A stretch of 64,000 bases of DNA from Streptococcus equinus (GCF_900104225.1 NZ_FNJK01000001.1:124001-188000), one strand, 5' to 3'; positions 29,335-39,080 are shown, numbered from the stretch's first letter. Program-made: numbers and translations. The notes: a model not told the origin generated them from the sequence alone.

Positions 29335-30246
29335 ATGATTACTTCAATTGTTTTTGATGTTGACGATACGATTTATGACCAACAGGCGCCTTATCGCATT
29401 GCCGTTGAGAAATGTTTCCCTGACTTTGATATGAGTAAAATCAATCAAGCTTACATTCGTTTCCGTCATTATTCAGATGTTGGCTTCCCACGTGTTATGG
29501 CTGGTGAATGGACAACTGAATATTTCCGCTTCTGGCGTTGTAAAGAAACTTTGCTTGAATTTGGTTACCGCGAAATTGATGAAGCGACTGGTGTGCACTT
29601 CCAAGAAATCTACGAAGAAGAATTGGAAAACATCACAATGCTTGATGAAATGCGCATGACGCTTGATTTTCTTAAAGAAAAAGGTGTTCCAATGGGAATC
29701 ATCACAAATGGTCCAACTGAACACCAATTGAAAAAAGTTAAAAAACTTGGTCTTTACGACTACGTTGACCCAAAACGTGTTCTTGTCAGCCAAGCAACTG
29801 GGTTCCAAAAACCTGAAAAAGAAATTTTCAACCTTGCTGCTGAGCAATTTGATATGAACCCTGCGACAACACTTTACGTTGGTGATTCTTACGACAACGA
29901 CGTTGTTGGTGCCTTCAATGGTGGCTGGCACTCAATGTGGTTTAACCACCGTGGTCGTAGCTTAAAACCTGGTATCAAACCAGTTTATGACGTGGCTATT
30001 GATAACTTTGAACAATTATTTGGAGCTGTAAAAGTTCTCTTTGACCTTCCAGATAACAAGTTCATCTTTGACGTCAATGACAAGAAAAACCCAATTCTTG
30101 AAATGGGAATCAACAACGGCTTGATGATGGCAGCAGAACGTTTGCTAGAAAGTAACATGAGTATTGATAAAGTTGTTATCCTACTTCGTTTGGACAAACA
30201 ACAAGAAAAAATTCTTCGTATGAAATACGCAAGACACAGTAAATAA
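29335..30246 (+). CDS. HAD hydrolase with C-terminal helical extension
   Basis: 303 residues. HAD core 1-230: motif I VFDVDDTIYD, motif II ITNGP, Lys in FQKPEKEIF, motif IV VGDSYDNDVVGA, closest to YjjG-type nucleotidases. Residues about 235-303 are an extra domain ending NGLMMAAERLLESNMSIDKVV, ILLRLDKQQEKILRM, a helix-turn pattern resembling the C-terminal ends of Rpn/DUF4351-type proteins. TATAAT near 29293 and a purine-rich ribosome site precede the ATG. Substrate unknown. Confidence 0.87.
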   Translation: MITSIVFDVDDTIYDQQAPYRIAVEKCFPDFDMSKINQAYIRFRHYSDVGFPRVMAGEWTTEYFRFWRCKETLLEFGYREIDEATGVHFQEIYEEELENITMLDEMRMTLDFLKEKGVPMGIITNGPTEHQLKKVKKLGLYDYVDPKRVLVSQATGFQKPEKEIFNLAAEQFDMNPATTLYVGDSYDNDVVGAFNGGWHSMWFNHRGRSLKPGIKPVYDVAIDNFEQLFGAVKVLFDLPDNKFIFDVNDKKNPILEMGINNGLMMAAERLLESNMSIDKVVILLRLDKQQEKILRMKYARHSK

Positions 30247-30249
30247 AGA

Positions 30250-30276
30250 AAAGCTCTCCATAAGGAGAGCTTTTTT
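30250..30276. terminator. Bidirectional terminator
   Basis: AAGCTCTCC / GGAGAGCTT arms (30251-30259 / 30264-30272), loop ATAA, T run. Confidence 0.88.
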
Positions 30277-30285
30277 GTACTTAAA

Positions 30286-30909
30286 CTATTTTTCTTTGTA
30301 GTAAGTATCATTCCATTTGATACAAGAGTATTGGTCGAAGTCAAAGGTTTCAATGACAGTAACACTACCGTTGTCCAAGCCACCATTAGAGCGTAGAACC
30401 GCAGGCTCATAACCGAGCAAACTTCTGATTGAAGCTGTGAAATTTGCGCCGTGTCCAACAAGAAGAACATGTTGGTAAGGTTGGCCTTTCATTGAACGGA
30501 TAAAGCCCTCAACGCGTTTTGTGGTTTGATAAAGTGATTCAGCGTTGAAAATATCGTTATCAAATTTCGCCAAATTGTGACGGAAGGCATCCATTTGTGT
30601 CGGATAGATGTCAGTCATTGTTGAGATTTTACTACCTTCAAGTCTTCCAAGATGCCATTCGCGCAGCGCTGGTTGAAAACTAATCGCTTTTGGATAATTG
30701 CTACGTGACATGATGATTTTACAAGTATCACTGGCACGTTTTAAATCGCTGGAAAAGACAGCATCGAATTTGATATCTTTGAGGTAGTCTCCTAATTTTT
30801 CAAGATCTCGAACAGATTCTTCCAGTAGTGGGGAGTCGCCATTTGCTCCTTGAAAACGCCCTTCGAGATTCCATTGTGTTTTACCATGGCGTACAAAATA
30901 AAATTTCAT
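30286..30909 (-). CDS. Histidine phosphatase (phosphoglycerate mutase-like)
   Basis: 207 residues. Phospho-acceptor motif FVRHGKTQWN (5-14), second conserved Arg in FSSDLKRASDT, and the second catalytic His in LLVGHGANF. Histidine phosphatase superfamily branch 1, a broad phosphatase group; no cofactor-dependent mutase feature is evident. Located 24 bp behind the ybaK gene on the same strand, so cotranscribed. Confidence 0.88.
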   Translation of the reverse strand: MKFYFVRHGKTQWNLEGRFQGANGDSPLLEESVRDLEKLGDYLKDIKFDAVFSSDLKRASDTCKIIMSRSNYPKAISFQPALREWHLGRLEGSKISTMTDIYPTQMDAFRHNLAKFDNDIFNAESLYQTTKRVEGFIRSMKGQPYQHVLLVGHGANFTASIRSLLGYEPAVLRSNGGLDNGSVTVIETFDFDQYSCIKWNDTYYKEK

Positions 30910-30933
30910 TCTTGTACCTTCTAATCTAAACCA

Positions 30934-31419
30934 TTATTGGTGTGAGTCGTCGCGTAAGTCAGCAAATCTTGCTCCGACAAAATCAGCCAAGGTTTGGCTG
31001 TCGATGCGGATTGAGCGTCCAACTTCACCGGCAGAGACAATCATTGTTCCCATTTCTAAAGCACGGTTATCGATAAAGATTGGGAAATTGTGTTTTTGGT
31101 GAATGCCGACAGGATTATTTGCCCCGTGAATATAACCTGTTGTTTTTTGAAGATTCTTTTGTGGAATCATGCTGACTTTTTTATTTCCAGAAACTTTGGC
31201 CAATTTCTTTTCGGAAAGGTGTTCGGTGATTTGTACGATTCCGATTAGAGGACCAGTTTTATCACCACTAAGCGCTAAAGTTTTGAAAATATCTGATTTT
31301 TCAATGCCTTCAGGTAGCTCGTCTTTCAATGCGTTGATGGCTAAGCTATCGTGTTCAATTTTGGCTTTATCTAAAATTTGGTCGACCAAAGTCTTTTTAA
31401 GTTTTGCTTTTTTTGCCAT
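30934..31419 (-). CDS. ybaK: YbaK-type Cys-tRNA(Pro) deacylase
   Basis: 161 residues. YbaK/EbsC editing domain: hydrolyses Cys-tRNA(Pro) made in error by prolyl-tRNA synthetase. KTTGYIHGANNPVGI and IFIDNRALEMGTMIVSAGEVGRSIRI are the family blocks. Start at ATG 31419 with GAGAGGG upstream; the TTG 12 nt before is part of that site. Confidence 0.9.
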   Translation of the reverse strand: MAKKAKLKKTLVDQILDKAKIEHDSLAINALKDELPEGIEKSDIFKTLALSGDKTGPLIGIVQITEHLSEKKLAKVSGNKKVSMIPQKNLQKTTGYIHGANNPVGIHQKHNFPIFIDNRALEMGTMIVSAGEVGRSIRIDSQTLADFVGARFADLRDDSHQ

Positions 31420-31475
31420 ATTCCCTCTCAATCTTTCTATTTCAGTCTATTCACCTACTATTTTACTAAAAAAAT

Positions 31476-31500
31476 AAAAAGGTACAAGTTTTACCTTTTT
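31476..31500 (-). terminator. Terminator of the amidase gene
   Basis: AAAAAGGTA / TACCTTTTT arms (31476-31484 / 31492-31500); T-rich tail on the minus strand. Confidence 0.82.
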
Positions 31501-32488
31501 ATAGCGTATTGTAATAAGCTTGAACAAGTTCAACAAAATCTTCAACGTCATAGTCACTACCAAAATAATCGTTAGCACTTTCTGACCAATAATCAGTTGG
31601 GTCAACGTGGTCAGTTCCGCCAAGGTAGAGGCTAATCATTTCGTGTGTCCAAATAGTACCGTCACCATTTTCTTGACCAAGTGTTACGGGAAGGTCATAT
31701 TTTTTTAGCATGTACGCCGTGTAATAAGCAGCATTGGCTAATTGCTTTGCAAAGCTGTCTTGTGAGGTTTCATGTGTTAATTCAAATTGAATGTAGTAAG
31801 GATTGGCTTTGGCACCAGCGCCTTGAGCTTCGTAATTTTCATCAGCAATACGAAGAATGGTTGCATCGTCGATGAAAGAATGGACAAAAATGCCTTCTGC
31901 ATCATAATTTTGAACCATATAGTTCACTTCACTTTGGATAGTTGAATCATCAACGCCAGTATCGTGAATAATGATTCCACGAGGTTTACCATCAGAGGTT
32001 TTATAAGCGCTTTGTTCAAAGCTCTTTTCAATACTATCTGTAATCTCGCTGTGTGAATAGGTAAGTGTCCCAGCAATATATTGGTTGATGGCGTTTGTTT
32101 GCTGTAGTGAAATATCTTTGGTGTCGATATAGTAAGTTTCACCATTCATGTCAAATTCTGCAAGGGTAACTTCTTTTTCATTGATTTTAGCTTTGTAATA
32201 ATAAGCATCGATAGATAACTCGGTGTCTTTTGGAAGACTGGTGCTTGAGCCATTCTTTGTGTAAATATTAGCTTTAGTGCTTGAGACAGTGGCTGTTTGA
32301 GACGTAGTGTAGTTGCTAGCTGATGACAAATCCAAGCCTTGATCAAGCGCGTGTGTAATAATTCCCGAAAAGAATAGTTTAGAAAAAATGATTATAAGTG
32401 CAGCAAAGGAAATGACTAAGACAGAAATGTTTAGGTAAACTGAGTTTTGATGTCGTTTCCTCCGAGAGAGATGTTTCTTTATTGTCAT
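31499..32488 (-). CDS. Membrane-anchored N-acetylmuramoyl-L-alanine amidase (Amidase_2)
   Basis: 329 residues. Cytoplasmic basic N-terminus, one membrane helix (about 18-44), an SH3-like beta region (about 64-126), then an Amidase_2 domain (about 165-315). Zinc/catalytic residues visible: GIIIHDTG (His175), FVHSF (His203), THEMIS (His292) and HVDP (His304). It cuts the amide bond between muramic acid and the stem peptide on the cell surface. TATAAT sits 6 nt upstream of the ATG with only AGGC between, so its mRNA may be leaderless. Neighbour of a GH25 muramidase on the same strand. Confidence 0.88.
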   Translation of the reverse strand: MTIKKHLSRRKRHQNSVYLNISVLVISFAALIIIFSKLFFSGIITHALDQGLDLSSASNYTTSQTATVSSTKANIYTKNGSSTSLPKDTELSIDAYYYKAKINEKEVTLAEFDMNGETYYIDTKDISLQQTNAINQYIAGTLTYSHSEITDSIEKSFEQSAYKTSDGKPRGIIIHDTGVDDSTIQSEVNYMVQNYDAEGIFVHSFIDDATILRIADENYEAQGAGAKANPYYIQFELTHETSQDSFAKQLANAAYYTAYMLKKYDLPVTLGQENGDGTIWTHEMISLYLGGTDHVDPTDYWSESANDYFGSDYDVEDFVELVQAYYNTL

Positions 32489-32500
32489 GCCTAAATTATA
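32489..32500 (-). promoter_or_regulatory. -10 box 6 nt before the amidase start
   Basis: TATAAT on the minus strand (32495-32500), then TTAGGC, then ATG 32488. The predicted transcription start coincides with the start codon. Confidence 0.55.
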
Positions 32501-32528
32501 GTTTGATTGGCTTAAAGAAAAATAAAAA

Positions 32529-32553
32529 GACTAGCAAAATCAAAATGCTAGTC
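32529..32553 (-). terminator. Terminator of the GH25 gene
   Basis: GACTAGCA / TGCTAGTC arms (32529-32536 / 32546-32553), T-rich tail on the minus strand. Confidence 0.82.
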
Positions 32554-32555
32554 CT

Positions 32556-33410
32556 TTATTTGTTATCAGCTTTTCCGAAAAGTTTTTCGTACGTTTCTTT
32601 TCGATCTTTGGTAACGGCGATTTGGTTCAAATCAAGAGCAGAATCAAATCCGCCGAGATAACCTTGTGATGTATATTGATGAAGATCGTAATTCAAGTCT
32701 GTTTGTGGAGCGGCATCATAGTAACCAGAGTCAGAACCATAAGCAGGAATCCATACGGCATCAAAACCGTCAACAGAGATTTCTTGCTCAGTCATGAAGT
32801 AAGTACCAATGTAGATACCAACTTTTTCAGCTCCAAGTCGTTTTAATTCGCTTAAGAATGCCTGTACACCTTTATTCATGTCTGACATAGTTGCTTCCTC
32901 AACGTCAATCCAGTAGAAAGTAGGTTTGTAAGGTGAAGCATTTTCGTAGAAGGTCCTTGCTTCATTTTTCATTTCCTTGACGCTTTTTCCGAGGGCGTAA
33001 CTGTAGACGGCTACAGGAACATTTCGCTTTTGAAATTCTTTAATATGTGTCTTAAACGATTTATCGATACCAGTTGTATAGGCAGCGTTGCTATCTTTAC
33101 TGATTTGTGACCCTCCATAGACACGTACGATAGCACCAGAAATATTTTGAGATAAAGTGTCATAATCAATTTCATTTGGTAGTTGCCAACCTGAAACATC
33201 GATAATCGGATTAAGAACGAATTCTTCATCAGTTTCTGAAGTTGATGTAGTAGGGGTCGTGCTTGAGCTACTCATAGTTGGGATAGAAGCCTTAGCCGAA
33301 GCCAGTTGTTGCTTTCGTAAGCCGTCAGAGTGAGCTTTACCAATCACGAGAAGCAGCCCAAACAGGGCAAAGAAAACTACAACAACAATTGGTTTTAATC
33401 GTCTTCTCAT
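32556..33410 (-). CDS. Membrane-anchored GH25 muramidase
   Basis: 284 residues. N-terminal membrane helix (about 8-25), Ser/Thr-rich linker (about 42-62), then a glycoside hydrolase family 25 domain: DVSGWQ (Asp71), YWIDVEE (Asp169, Glu171) and the C-terminal DLHQYT and LDLNQ blocks. Cleaves the N-acetylmuramic acid-N-acetylglucosamine bond. The promoter ends 7 nt before the ATG and no ribosome site is present, suggesting leaderless translation. Together with the adjacent amidase it can cut both glycan and peptide links of the wall. Confidence 0.9.
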   Translation of the reverse strand: MRRRLKPIVVVVFFALFGLLLVIGKAHSDGLRKQQLASAKASIPTMSSSSTTPTTSTSETDEEFVLNPIIDVSGWQLPNEIDYDTLSQNISGAIVRVYGGSQISKDSNAAYTTGIDKSFKTHIKEFQKRNVPVAVYSYALGKSVKEMKNEARTFYENASPYKPTFYWIDVEEATMSDMNKGVQAFLSELKRLGAEKVGIYIGTYFMTEQEISVDGFDAVWIPAYGSDSGYYDAAPQTDLNYDLHQYTSQGYLGGFDSALDLNQIAVTKDRKETYEKLFGKADNK

Positions 33411-33446
33411 TAGTCATATTTTAGCGTAAAAAGAATCAAAAATCAA
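33411..33446 (-). promoter_or_regulatory. Promoter ending 7 nt before the GH25 start
   Basis: Minus strand TTGATT (33441-33446), 17-bp spacer, TAAAAT (33418-33423), then ATGACTA and ATG 33410. No Shine-Dalgarno sequence. Confidence 0.65.
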
Positions 33447-33558
33447 AACAATGATCATTTTGTAACCAATTTGTCATATTTTTTAACAAACTATCTATGG
33501 ACATCACGAAAGTCAGTAACGCCAGTAAAGCCTTTGCAATAAGCTTTTCTGGGGTATG

Positions 33559-34038
33559 TTATTTGAAAAGGCTTTCTAGTTCTGTAACAATTGTTTCAGG
33601 TTCTGTTTTTGCAGAAAAGCGTTTGACGACATTTCCATTTTGGTCAATGAGGAATTTGGCAAAATTCCATTCAATACGCTTGCCAAGAGGTCCTTTTGCT
33701 TGACTTTTTAGCCAGTCATAAAGTGGATTGGCTTCTTTACCATTGACTTTGATTTTAGCAAAACGTGGGAACGTAGTCTGATAATTTAGCGTGCAGAAAG
33801 TGTTGATTTCATCAGCAGTTCCAGGCGCTTGATTCATAAACTGGTTACAAGGAAAATCTAAAATTTCAAAGCCTTTGTCATGATAAGTATCGTAGAGTTT
33901 TTGCAAGCCTTCGTATTGTGGGGTTAAGCCACATCCAGTTGCTGTATTAACTACTAAAAGAACCTTGCCTTGGTATTTTGAAAGAGAAATATCAGTGCCG
34001 TCTTGAGCTTTGACGGTGAAGTCGTAGAGATTAGTCAT
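33559..34038 (-). CDS. Glutathione peroxidase-like thiol peroxidase
   Basis: 159 residues. NTATGCGLTPQYEGLQ carries the peroxidatic cysteine (Cys rather than selenocysteine), FPCNQF the second conserved block, and IEWNFAKFLID the Trp/Asn of the catalytic tetrad. Reduces hydroperoxides, probably with thioredoxin rather than glutathione in this group. Start at ATG 34038 with AGAGGAG 8 nt upstream, inside the end of pepF (8-bp overlap), so translation is coupled. Confidence 0.92.
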   Translation of the reverse strand: MTNLYDFTVKAQDGTDISLSKYQGKVLLVVNTATGCGLTPQYEGLQKLYDTYHDKGFEILDFPCNQFMNQAPGTADEINTFCTLNYQTTFPRFAKIKVNGKEANPLYDWLKSQAKGPLGKRIEWNFAKFLIDQNGNVVKRFSAKTEPETIVTELESLFK

Positions 34039-35830
34039 GGTTGAGCTCCTCTGTGTAAGTGATGATTTGGTCGACAGTATCACTTAAGAATTGGATAGTG
34101 TCGCGCAGTGGTTGAGCTGTTGAGATATCAGCGCCGATTAATTTTGCGGTGTCAAGCGGTGTGCGTGAACCACCAGATTTTAAGAAATTAAGCCAATCTT
34201 TGTCACCATTCGGATTATGTTTTAAGTTAAGGTAACCAGTAGTTGAAATAACCATACCAGCAGAATAAGTATAGCTATAAAGTCCCATGTAGTAATGGCT
34301 TTGACGCATCCAAGTAAGTGCAGCGTCATCATCAATTTCAACAGCATCACCCCAGAATTGGCTTAAGACATCTTTCATAATGCTGTTTAGTTGTTCAGCA
34401 CCAAATGTTTTACCTTCTTCAATCAAATTGTAAACACGACGTTGGAAGGCGGCTTCTAATAAGTGCGTGATGAAATTGTGGAAGTAAGTATCTGTCAAAC
34501 GGTGAGCAAGAGCAAAACGTTTTTGACGTGGACTATCAAATTGTTTTTCCAGATAATCGCTTAAAAGCAGTTCGTTGAAGGTTGAAGGTGCTTCAACGTA
34601 GTAAGTGGACATGTGAGTGTTGAAGTAACTTTGGTTATTATCAGAGAAGATAAATTGACCAGAGTGACCAATTTCGTGAATGAGTGTGTAAACATCAGAC
34701 ATACGGCCCGTCCAACTCATTAAGATGTAAGGATGAACTTTGTATGGGTCGGCAGCGTAACCACCAGAATCTTTGTTGGCATTTGCCGCAAAGTCAACCC
34801 AGCGTTCTTTTCTGAAACGTGAGACTTCATTAGCGTATTCTTGCCCAAGAGGTGCCACAGATTTCATGACCAAATCATAAGCGTCATCAATGGTAACTTC
34901 AGGATTGAGTTCGCCGTCCAAATCAAGTTTCCAGTCAGCAAATGTCATTTTTTCAATGCCGTTGACTTTAGCAACATGTTTCAAATATTTTTGGGCTACT
35001 GGGGCAAATTCAGTCATGATAAGGTCGATTTGGCGATTGAACATGTCACGGTCAACTTCTTGTTCAGCCAGGAGATAATCAAAGACAGAATCATAACCTC
35101 GCATGTCAGAAATCATTTTTTCAGATTTAACCTGTGCGAGATAAGCGCTAGCTGCTGCGTTTTGGTGTTTGCGAAGGCCGGTAGAGAAAGAACGAAAGGC
35201 TTTTTCACGTACTTCAGCATTTTCATGATTTTGATAGAAGTTTTCATAAGTAACAAAAGAGTTTTTGTAAACTTTACCTTCTACTTCAAAATCATCCATG
35301 GCGAAGTCACCAGCTCGCATTTTTGTGTAAATATCTTGCGGAGCGCTAAAAACTTCACCAAGGTTGGTCAGTGTTTTTTCAACTTCTGGAGAGATGAAGT
35401 GACTTTTCTTGATTTTTGCTTGGCGGATGGCTGCGCTAAAATGCGGATTAGCTTCCAAAGTATCTAGAATTTCAGAATCTGCAGTAGCAAGAGCAGTGTC
35501 AAAGAAACTGAGTTCAACGTTAGCTTTGGTAAAGAAATCTGCACCAGCTTGAGCAATCTGAGCAAATTCTTCGTTGCTAAAATCAGTTGTTTGTGGCATA
35601 AAGGCGTAGTTGTCGATGTGACTCATTTCGATGTAGATTTGTTCAACTTCGTAAAGAGCGCGAGTGAAATCATCAACGGTTTTCAAATTATCTAGATAAT
35701 TCTTTTTAAAAAGCGTGATATCCTCAAGTGTTTTTCCAATACTTCGTAAAAAATCTTCGCGGTCTTGGTAAAGGGCACTTAGATCCCAAAGTTCATTTTC
35801 AGGAAATTCTGAACGTTGTTTTAATTCCAT
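34031..35830 (-). CDS. pepF: Oligoendopeptidase F (M3 family)
   Basis: 599 residues, full length for the family. Zinc site LIHEIGHSGQF with the downstream Glu in YVEAPSTFNE. Cytosolic metallopeptidase degrading oligopeptides of about 7-17 residues. GAGGTAG precedes the ATG. Glutathione peroxidase follows with an 8-bp overlap. Confidence 0.95.
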   Translation of the reverse strand: MELKQRSEFPENELWDLSALYQDREDFLRSIGKTLEDITLFKKNYLDNLKTVDDFTRALYEVEQIYIEMSHIDNYAFMPQTTDFSNEEFAQIAQAGADFFTKANVELSFFDTALATADSEILDTLEANPHFSAAIRQAKIKKSHFISPEVEKTLTNLGEVFSAPQDIYTKMRAGDFAMDDFEVEGKVYKNSFVTYENFYQNHENAEVREKAFRSFSTGLRKHQNAAASAYLAQVKSEKMISDMRGYDSVFDYLLAEQEVDRDMFNRQIDLIMTEFAPVAQKYLKHVAKVNGIEKMTFADWKLDLDGELNPEVTIDDAYDLVMKSVAPLGQEYANEVSRFRKERWVDFAANANKDSGGYAADPYKVHPYILMSWTGRMSDVYTLIHEIGHSGQFIFSDNNQSYFNTHMSTYYVEAPSTFNELLLSDYLEKQFDSPRQKRFALAHRLTDTYFHNFITHLLEAAFQRRVYNLIEEGKTFGAEQLNSIMKDVLSQFWGDAVEIDDDAALTWMRQSHYYMGLYSYTYSAGMVISTTGYLNLKHNPNGDKDWLNFLKSGGSRTPLDTAKLIGADISTAQPLRDTIQFLSDTVDQIITYTEELNHD

Positions 35831-35968
35831 GTTCTACCTCTTCTTATAACTTTATTATGACTCAGTATATCAGAAAAAAGTAGTGAAATAAAAAGAGAAC
35901 TGTTAAAATTTTTTCAAAAATTTTTTTGGCTAGAAGAATTATTTTGCTAAAGCGGTGACATTGCTTAT

Positions 35969-35985
35969 CTAACAAGCTTTGTTAG
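35969..35985. promoter_or_regulatory. Palindrome upstream of ppc, possible operator
   Basis: CTAACAA and TTGTTAG separated by GCT, perfect 7-bp half sites, about 100 bp upstream of the ppc -10. Regulator unknown. Confidence 0.45.
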
Positions 35986-36059
35986 GATTGTTTTTGAAAT
36001 TATTTCTTTAAAAAAGTCAGAAAATTATATAAAATAATGTGCAATTTATAGAAATTGGG

Positions 36060-36087
36060 TTACATTTTCCGTAAAAAGTGGTATGAT
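36060..36087 (+). promoter_or_regulatory. Promoter of ppc
   Basis: TTACAT (36060-36065), 16-bp spacer, extended -10 TGG-TATGAT (36082-36087); leader about 50 nt to GTG 36144. Confidence 0.65.
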
Positions 36088-36143
36088 TAAGTAGTACGCT
36101 TGTAATAAAGGATTAAAATCCGAACAAAAAAGGAGTGAAGAGT

Positions 36144-38966
36144 GTGACAATCCAAAAACTGGAGAACAATGATACCCAGTCGATCATTACCGAGGAAGTC
36201 AAAGTTTTAAAAAGCTTGCTCGATGAAACAACCCATCAGATGGTTGGTGATGAGGTATTTGCTAAAATTCAAAACATTGTTGAATTGTCAGCAAGTGATG
36301 AATACGTCAAACTTGAAGAATTAGTAGCTCAGTTAACCAACGAAGAGATGGTTGTTGTGTCTCGTTATTTTTCAATTTTGCCACTTTTAATCAACATTTC
36401 TGAAGACGTTGACTTTGCTTATGAAATCAACTACCAAAATAATACAAATCAAGATTATCTTGGCAAGCTCTCTATGACAGTTGACATGGTTTCAGAAAGC
36501 GAAAACTCTAAAGAAATCCTTGAAAATGTAAATGTTGTACCTGTATTGACTGCTCACCCAACACAAGTTCAACGTAAAACGGTTCTTGAATTAACAAACC
36601 ATATTCACGACCTTTTGCGTAAATACCGTGATGTGAAAGCAGGAGTTGTAAATCGCGACAAATGGTACACTGACTTACGCCGTTACATTGAAATCATCAT
36701 GCAAACGGACATCATTCGTGAGAAAAAACTTAAGGTAAAAAATGAAATTACCAATGTAATGGAATATTACAATGGATCCTTAATTCAAGCGATTACTAAA
36801 TTGACATCAGAGTACAAACGTTTGGCTGCTGAAAAAGGTATCGACCTTGCAAATCCAAAACCTATCACAATGGGTATGTGGATTGGTGGTGACCGTGATG
36901 GTAACCCATACGTAACTGCTGAAACACTTCGTTTGTCAGCAACTGTTCAAAGTGAAGTCATTATCAATTACTACATTGAAAAATTGACAGGCCTTTATCG
37001 CACATTCTCACTTTCAACAGCGTTGACAAAAATCAGTCCCGAAGTTGAACGTTTGGCAGAACTCTCTAGCGATAAGTCAATTTACCGCGAAAATGAACCA
37101 TACCGTAAAGCTTTCAATTACATCCAATCAAAATTAATTCAAACATTGATTGAATTGAAAGCTGGTCCAACTATTTCACGTCGTGCACTTGAAAATAGTA
37201 AACTTGGTTCAGATGTTTACGCAAGCACTAACAACGCAAGTGTTATTGCTAAATATTTGCAAAACAAAGTTAATAAAGTTTCATCAGAACTTCAAGATGA
37301 AATTCCAAGTTATAAAACTGCTCAAGAATTTAAAGACGACTTGCTCATCATCAAACAATCATTGCTTGATAACGATGATGATGCTCTCTTGACAGGTGAC
37401 TTTAGCGAGTTGCTTCAAGCTGTAGATGTCTTTGGATTCTACCTTGCAACAATTGATATGCGTCAAGATTCAAGTGTTAACGAAGCTTGTGTCGCAGAAT
37501 TGTTGAAATCAGCAAACATTGTTGATGATTACAGTGCTCTTTCTGAAGAAGAAAAAGTTAAAGTACTTCTTAAAGAATTGCAAGAAGATCCACGTACTTT
37601 GTCATCAACAAACGCTGAAAAATCAGAACAACTTCAAAAAGAATTGGCTATTTTCCAAACAGCTCGTTACCTTAAAGATAAATTAGGTGATGAAGTCATC
37701 AAACAACACATCATTTCACACACTGAAAGTGTTTCTGATATGTTTGAGTTGGCCATCATGCTTAAAGAAGTTGGTTTGCTTGATAACCAAAAAGCACGAG
37801 TTCAAATTGTTCCACTTTTTGAAACAATTGAAGATCTTGAAAACTCACGCGGTATTATGGAAGAATATCTTGATTATGATATCGTTCGTCGTTGGGTTAC
37901 AGCTAACAAAGGTTACCAAGAAATTATGCTTGGTTACTCAGATAGTAACAAAGATGGTGGTTACCTATCATCTGTATGGACACTTTACAAAGCCCAAAAT
38001 GAATTGACTCGTATCGGTTCAGAACGTGGCATTAAAGTGACATTTATCCATGGTCGTGGTGGTACTGTTGGCCGTGGTGGTGGTCCTTCATATGAAGCTA
38101 TCACATCACAACCATTTGGTTCTATCAAAGATCGTATCCGTCTTACAGAACAAGGTGAAATCATCGAAAACAAATACGGTAACAAAGACGTTGCTTACTA
38201 CAATCTTGAAATGTTGCTTTCAGCAACTGTTGACCGTATCGTAACTCGTATGATTACTAATCCTGATGAGATTGATACATTCCGTGAAACAATGGATGGT
38301 ATTGTCACATACTCAAATGGCGTTTACCGTGATTTGGTATTTGGTAATCCACATTTCTACGATTACTTCTTCGAAGCTACTCCAATTAAAGAAGTATCAA
38401 GCTTGAACATTGGTTCACGTCCAGCTGCTCGTAAGACAATCACAGAAATTTCTGGTCTTCGTGCGATTCCTTGGGTATTCTCATGGTCACAAAGTCGTAT
38501 CATGTTCCCAGGATGGTATGGTGTTGGTTCAGCCTTCAAACACTTTATTGATGCTGAAGAAGGTAACCTTGAAAAACTTCAACACATGTATGAAAAATGG
38601 CCATTCTTCCATTCACTTCTTTCAAATGTTGACATGGTATTGTCTAAATCAAATATGAATATTGCTTTACAATATTCACGATTGGCAGAAAGTGAAGAAG
38701 TTCGTGATGTTTTCAATATTATTCTTGATGAATGGCAATTGACAAAAGATGTCATCTTGGCAATTGAAAAACATGATAACTTGTTGGAAGAAAATCCATC
38801 ACTTCGCGCAAGCTTGGATTATCGCATTCCATACTTTAACGTTTTGAATTACATTCAAATTGAGTTAATTAAACGCTTGCGTCATGATGAGTTAGACGAA
38901 GATTACGAAAAACTCATTCACACTACAATTAACGGTATTGCCACAGGATTACGTAATTCTGGCTGA
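36144..38966 (+). CDS. ppc: Phosphoenolpyruvate carboxylase
   Basis: 940 residues. Converts PEP and bicarbonate to oxaloacetate, feeding aspartate synthesis in organisms with an incomplete TCA cycle. Catalytic His block [11 protein letters not shown] (about 132-142), [27 protein letters not shown] and [10 protein letters not shown] are intact. I use GTG 36144, with AGGAG 8 nt upstream, rather than the GTG at 36135 that overlaps that site. ftsW follows after a strong terminator. Confidence 0.96.
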   Translation: MTIQKLENNDTQSIITEEVKVLKSLLDETTHQMVGDEVFAKIQNIVELSASDEYVKLEELVAQLTNEEMVVVSRYFSILPLLINISEDVDFAYEINYQNNTNQDYLGKLSMTVDMVSESENSKEILENVNVVPVLTAHPTQVQRKTVLELTNHIHDLLRKYRDVKAGVVNRDKWYTDLRRYIEIIMQTDIIREKKLKVKNEITNVMEYYNGSLIQAITKLTSEYKRLAAEKGIDLANPKPITMGMWIGGDRDGNPYVTAETLRLSATVQSEVIINYYIEKLTGLYRTFSLSTALTKISPEVERLAELSSDKSIYRENEPYRKAFNYIQSKLIQTLIELKAGPTISRRALENSKLGSDVYASTNNASVIAKYLQNKVNKVSSELQDEIPSYKTAQEFKDDLLIIKQSLLDNDDDALLTGDFSELLQAVDVFGFYLATIDMRQDSSVNEACVAELLKSANIVDDYSALSEEEKVKVLLKELQEDPRTLSSTNAEKSEQLQKELAIFQTARYLKDKLGDEVIKQHIISHTESVSDMFELAIMLKEVGLLDNQKARVQIVPLFETIEDLENSRGIMEEYLDYDIVRRWVTANKGYQEIMLGYSDSNKDGGYLSSVWTLYKAQNELTRIGSERGIKVTFIHGRGGTVGRGGGPSYEAITSQPFGSIKDRIRLTEQGEIIENKYGNKDVAYYNLEMLLSATVDRIVTRMITNPDEIDTFRETMDGIVTYSNGVYRDLVFGNPHFYDYFFEATPIKEVSSLNIGSRPAARKTITEISGLRAIPWVFSWSQSRIMFPGWYGVGSAFKHFIDAEEGNLEKLQHMYEKWPFFHSLLSNVDMVLSKSNMNIALQYSRLAESEEVRDVFNIILDEWQLTKDVILAIEKHDNLLEENPSLRASLDYRIPYFNVLNYIQIELIKRLRHDELDEDYEKLIHTTINGIATGLRNSG

Positions 38967-38977
38967 TATGTTTAACC

Positions 38978-39022
38978 AAAGTCGAGGTCTGGGATTAAGT
39001 TCTCAGACTTTGACTTTTTTTT
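38978..39022 (+). terminator. Long intrinsic terminator after ppc
   Basis: 17-bp stem (38978-38994 / 39001-39017) with three G-T pairs, 6-nt loop, T run. Confidence 0.92.
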
Positions 39023-39034
39023 AGTCCAGAAAGA

Positions 39035-39043
39035 TGATATAAT
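39035..39043 (+). promoter_or_regulatory. Extended -10 of ftsW
   Basis: TGA-TATAAT (39035-39043) just behind the ppc terminator, leaving a leader of about 30 nt before ATG 39081. Confidence 0.65.
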
Positions 39044-39080
39044 GTCATATGATAAATTCGAAGATATTATAGGTGACTCT

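Larger units (their letters stand above)
35831..36143. other. Divergent intergenic region pepF / ppc
   Basis: AT-rich. Contains a perfect palindrome CTAACAA-GCT-TTGTTAG (35969-35985), a CodY-box-like element (36012-36026, 12 of 15 positions) and the ppc promoter (36060-36087). No gene seen. Confidence 0.6.

Noticed and set aside
33461..33490. Second TGTAAC resembling the ECF -35
   Set aside because: No CGT at 16-17 bp spacing, and no plus-strand gene downstream.
34841..35467. 208-codon plus-strand frame opposite pepF
   Set aside because: Antisense shadow of a clear M3 peptidase gene; no family match or start signal.
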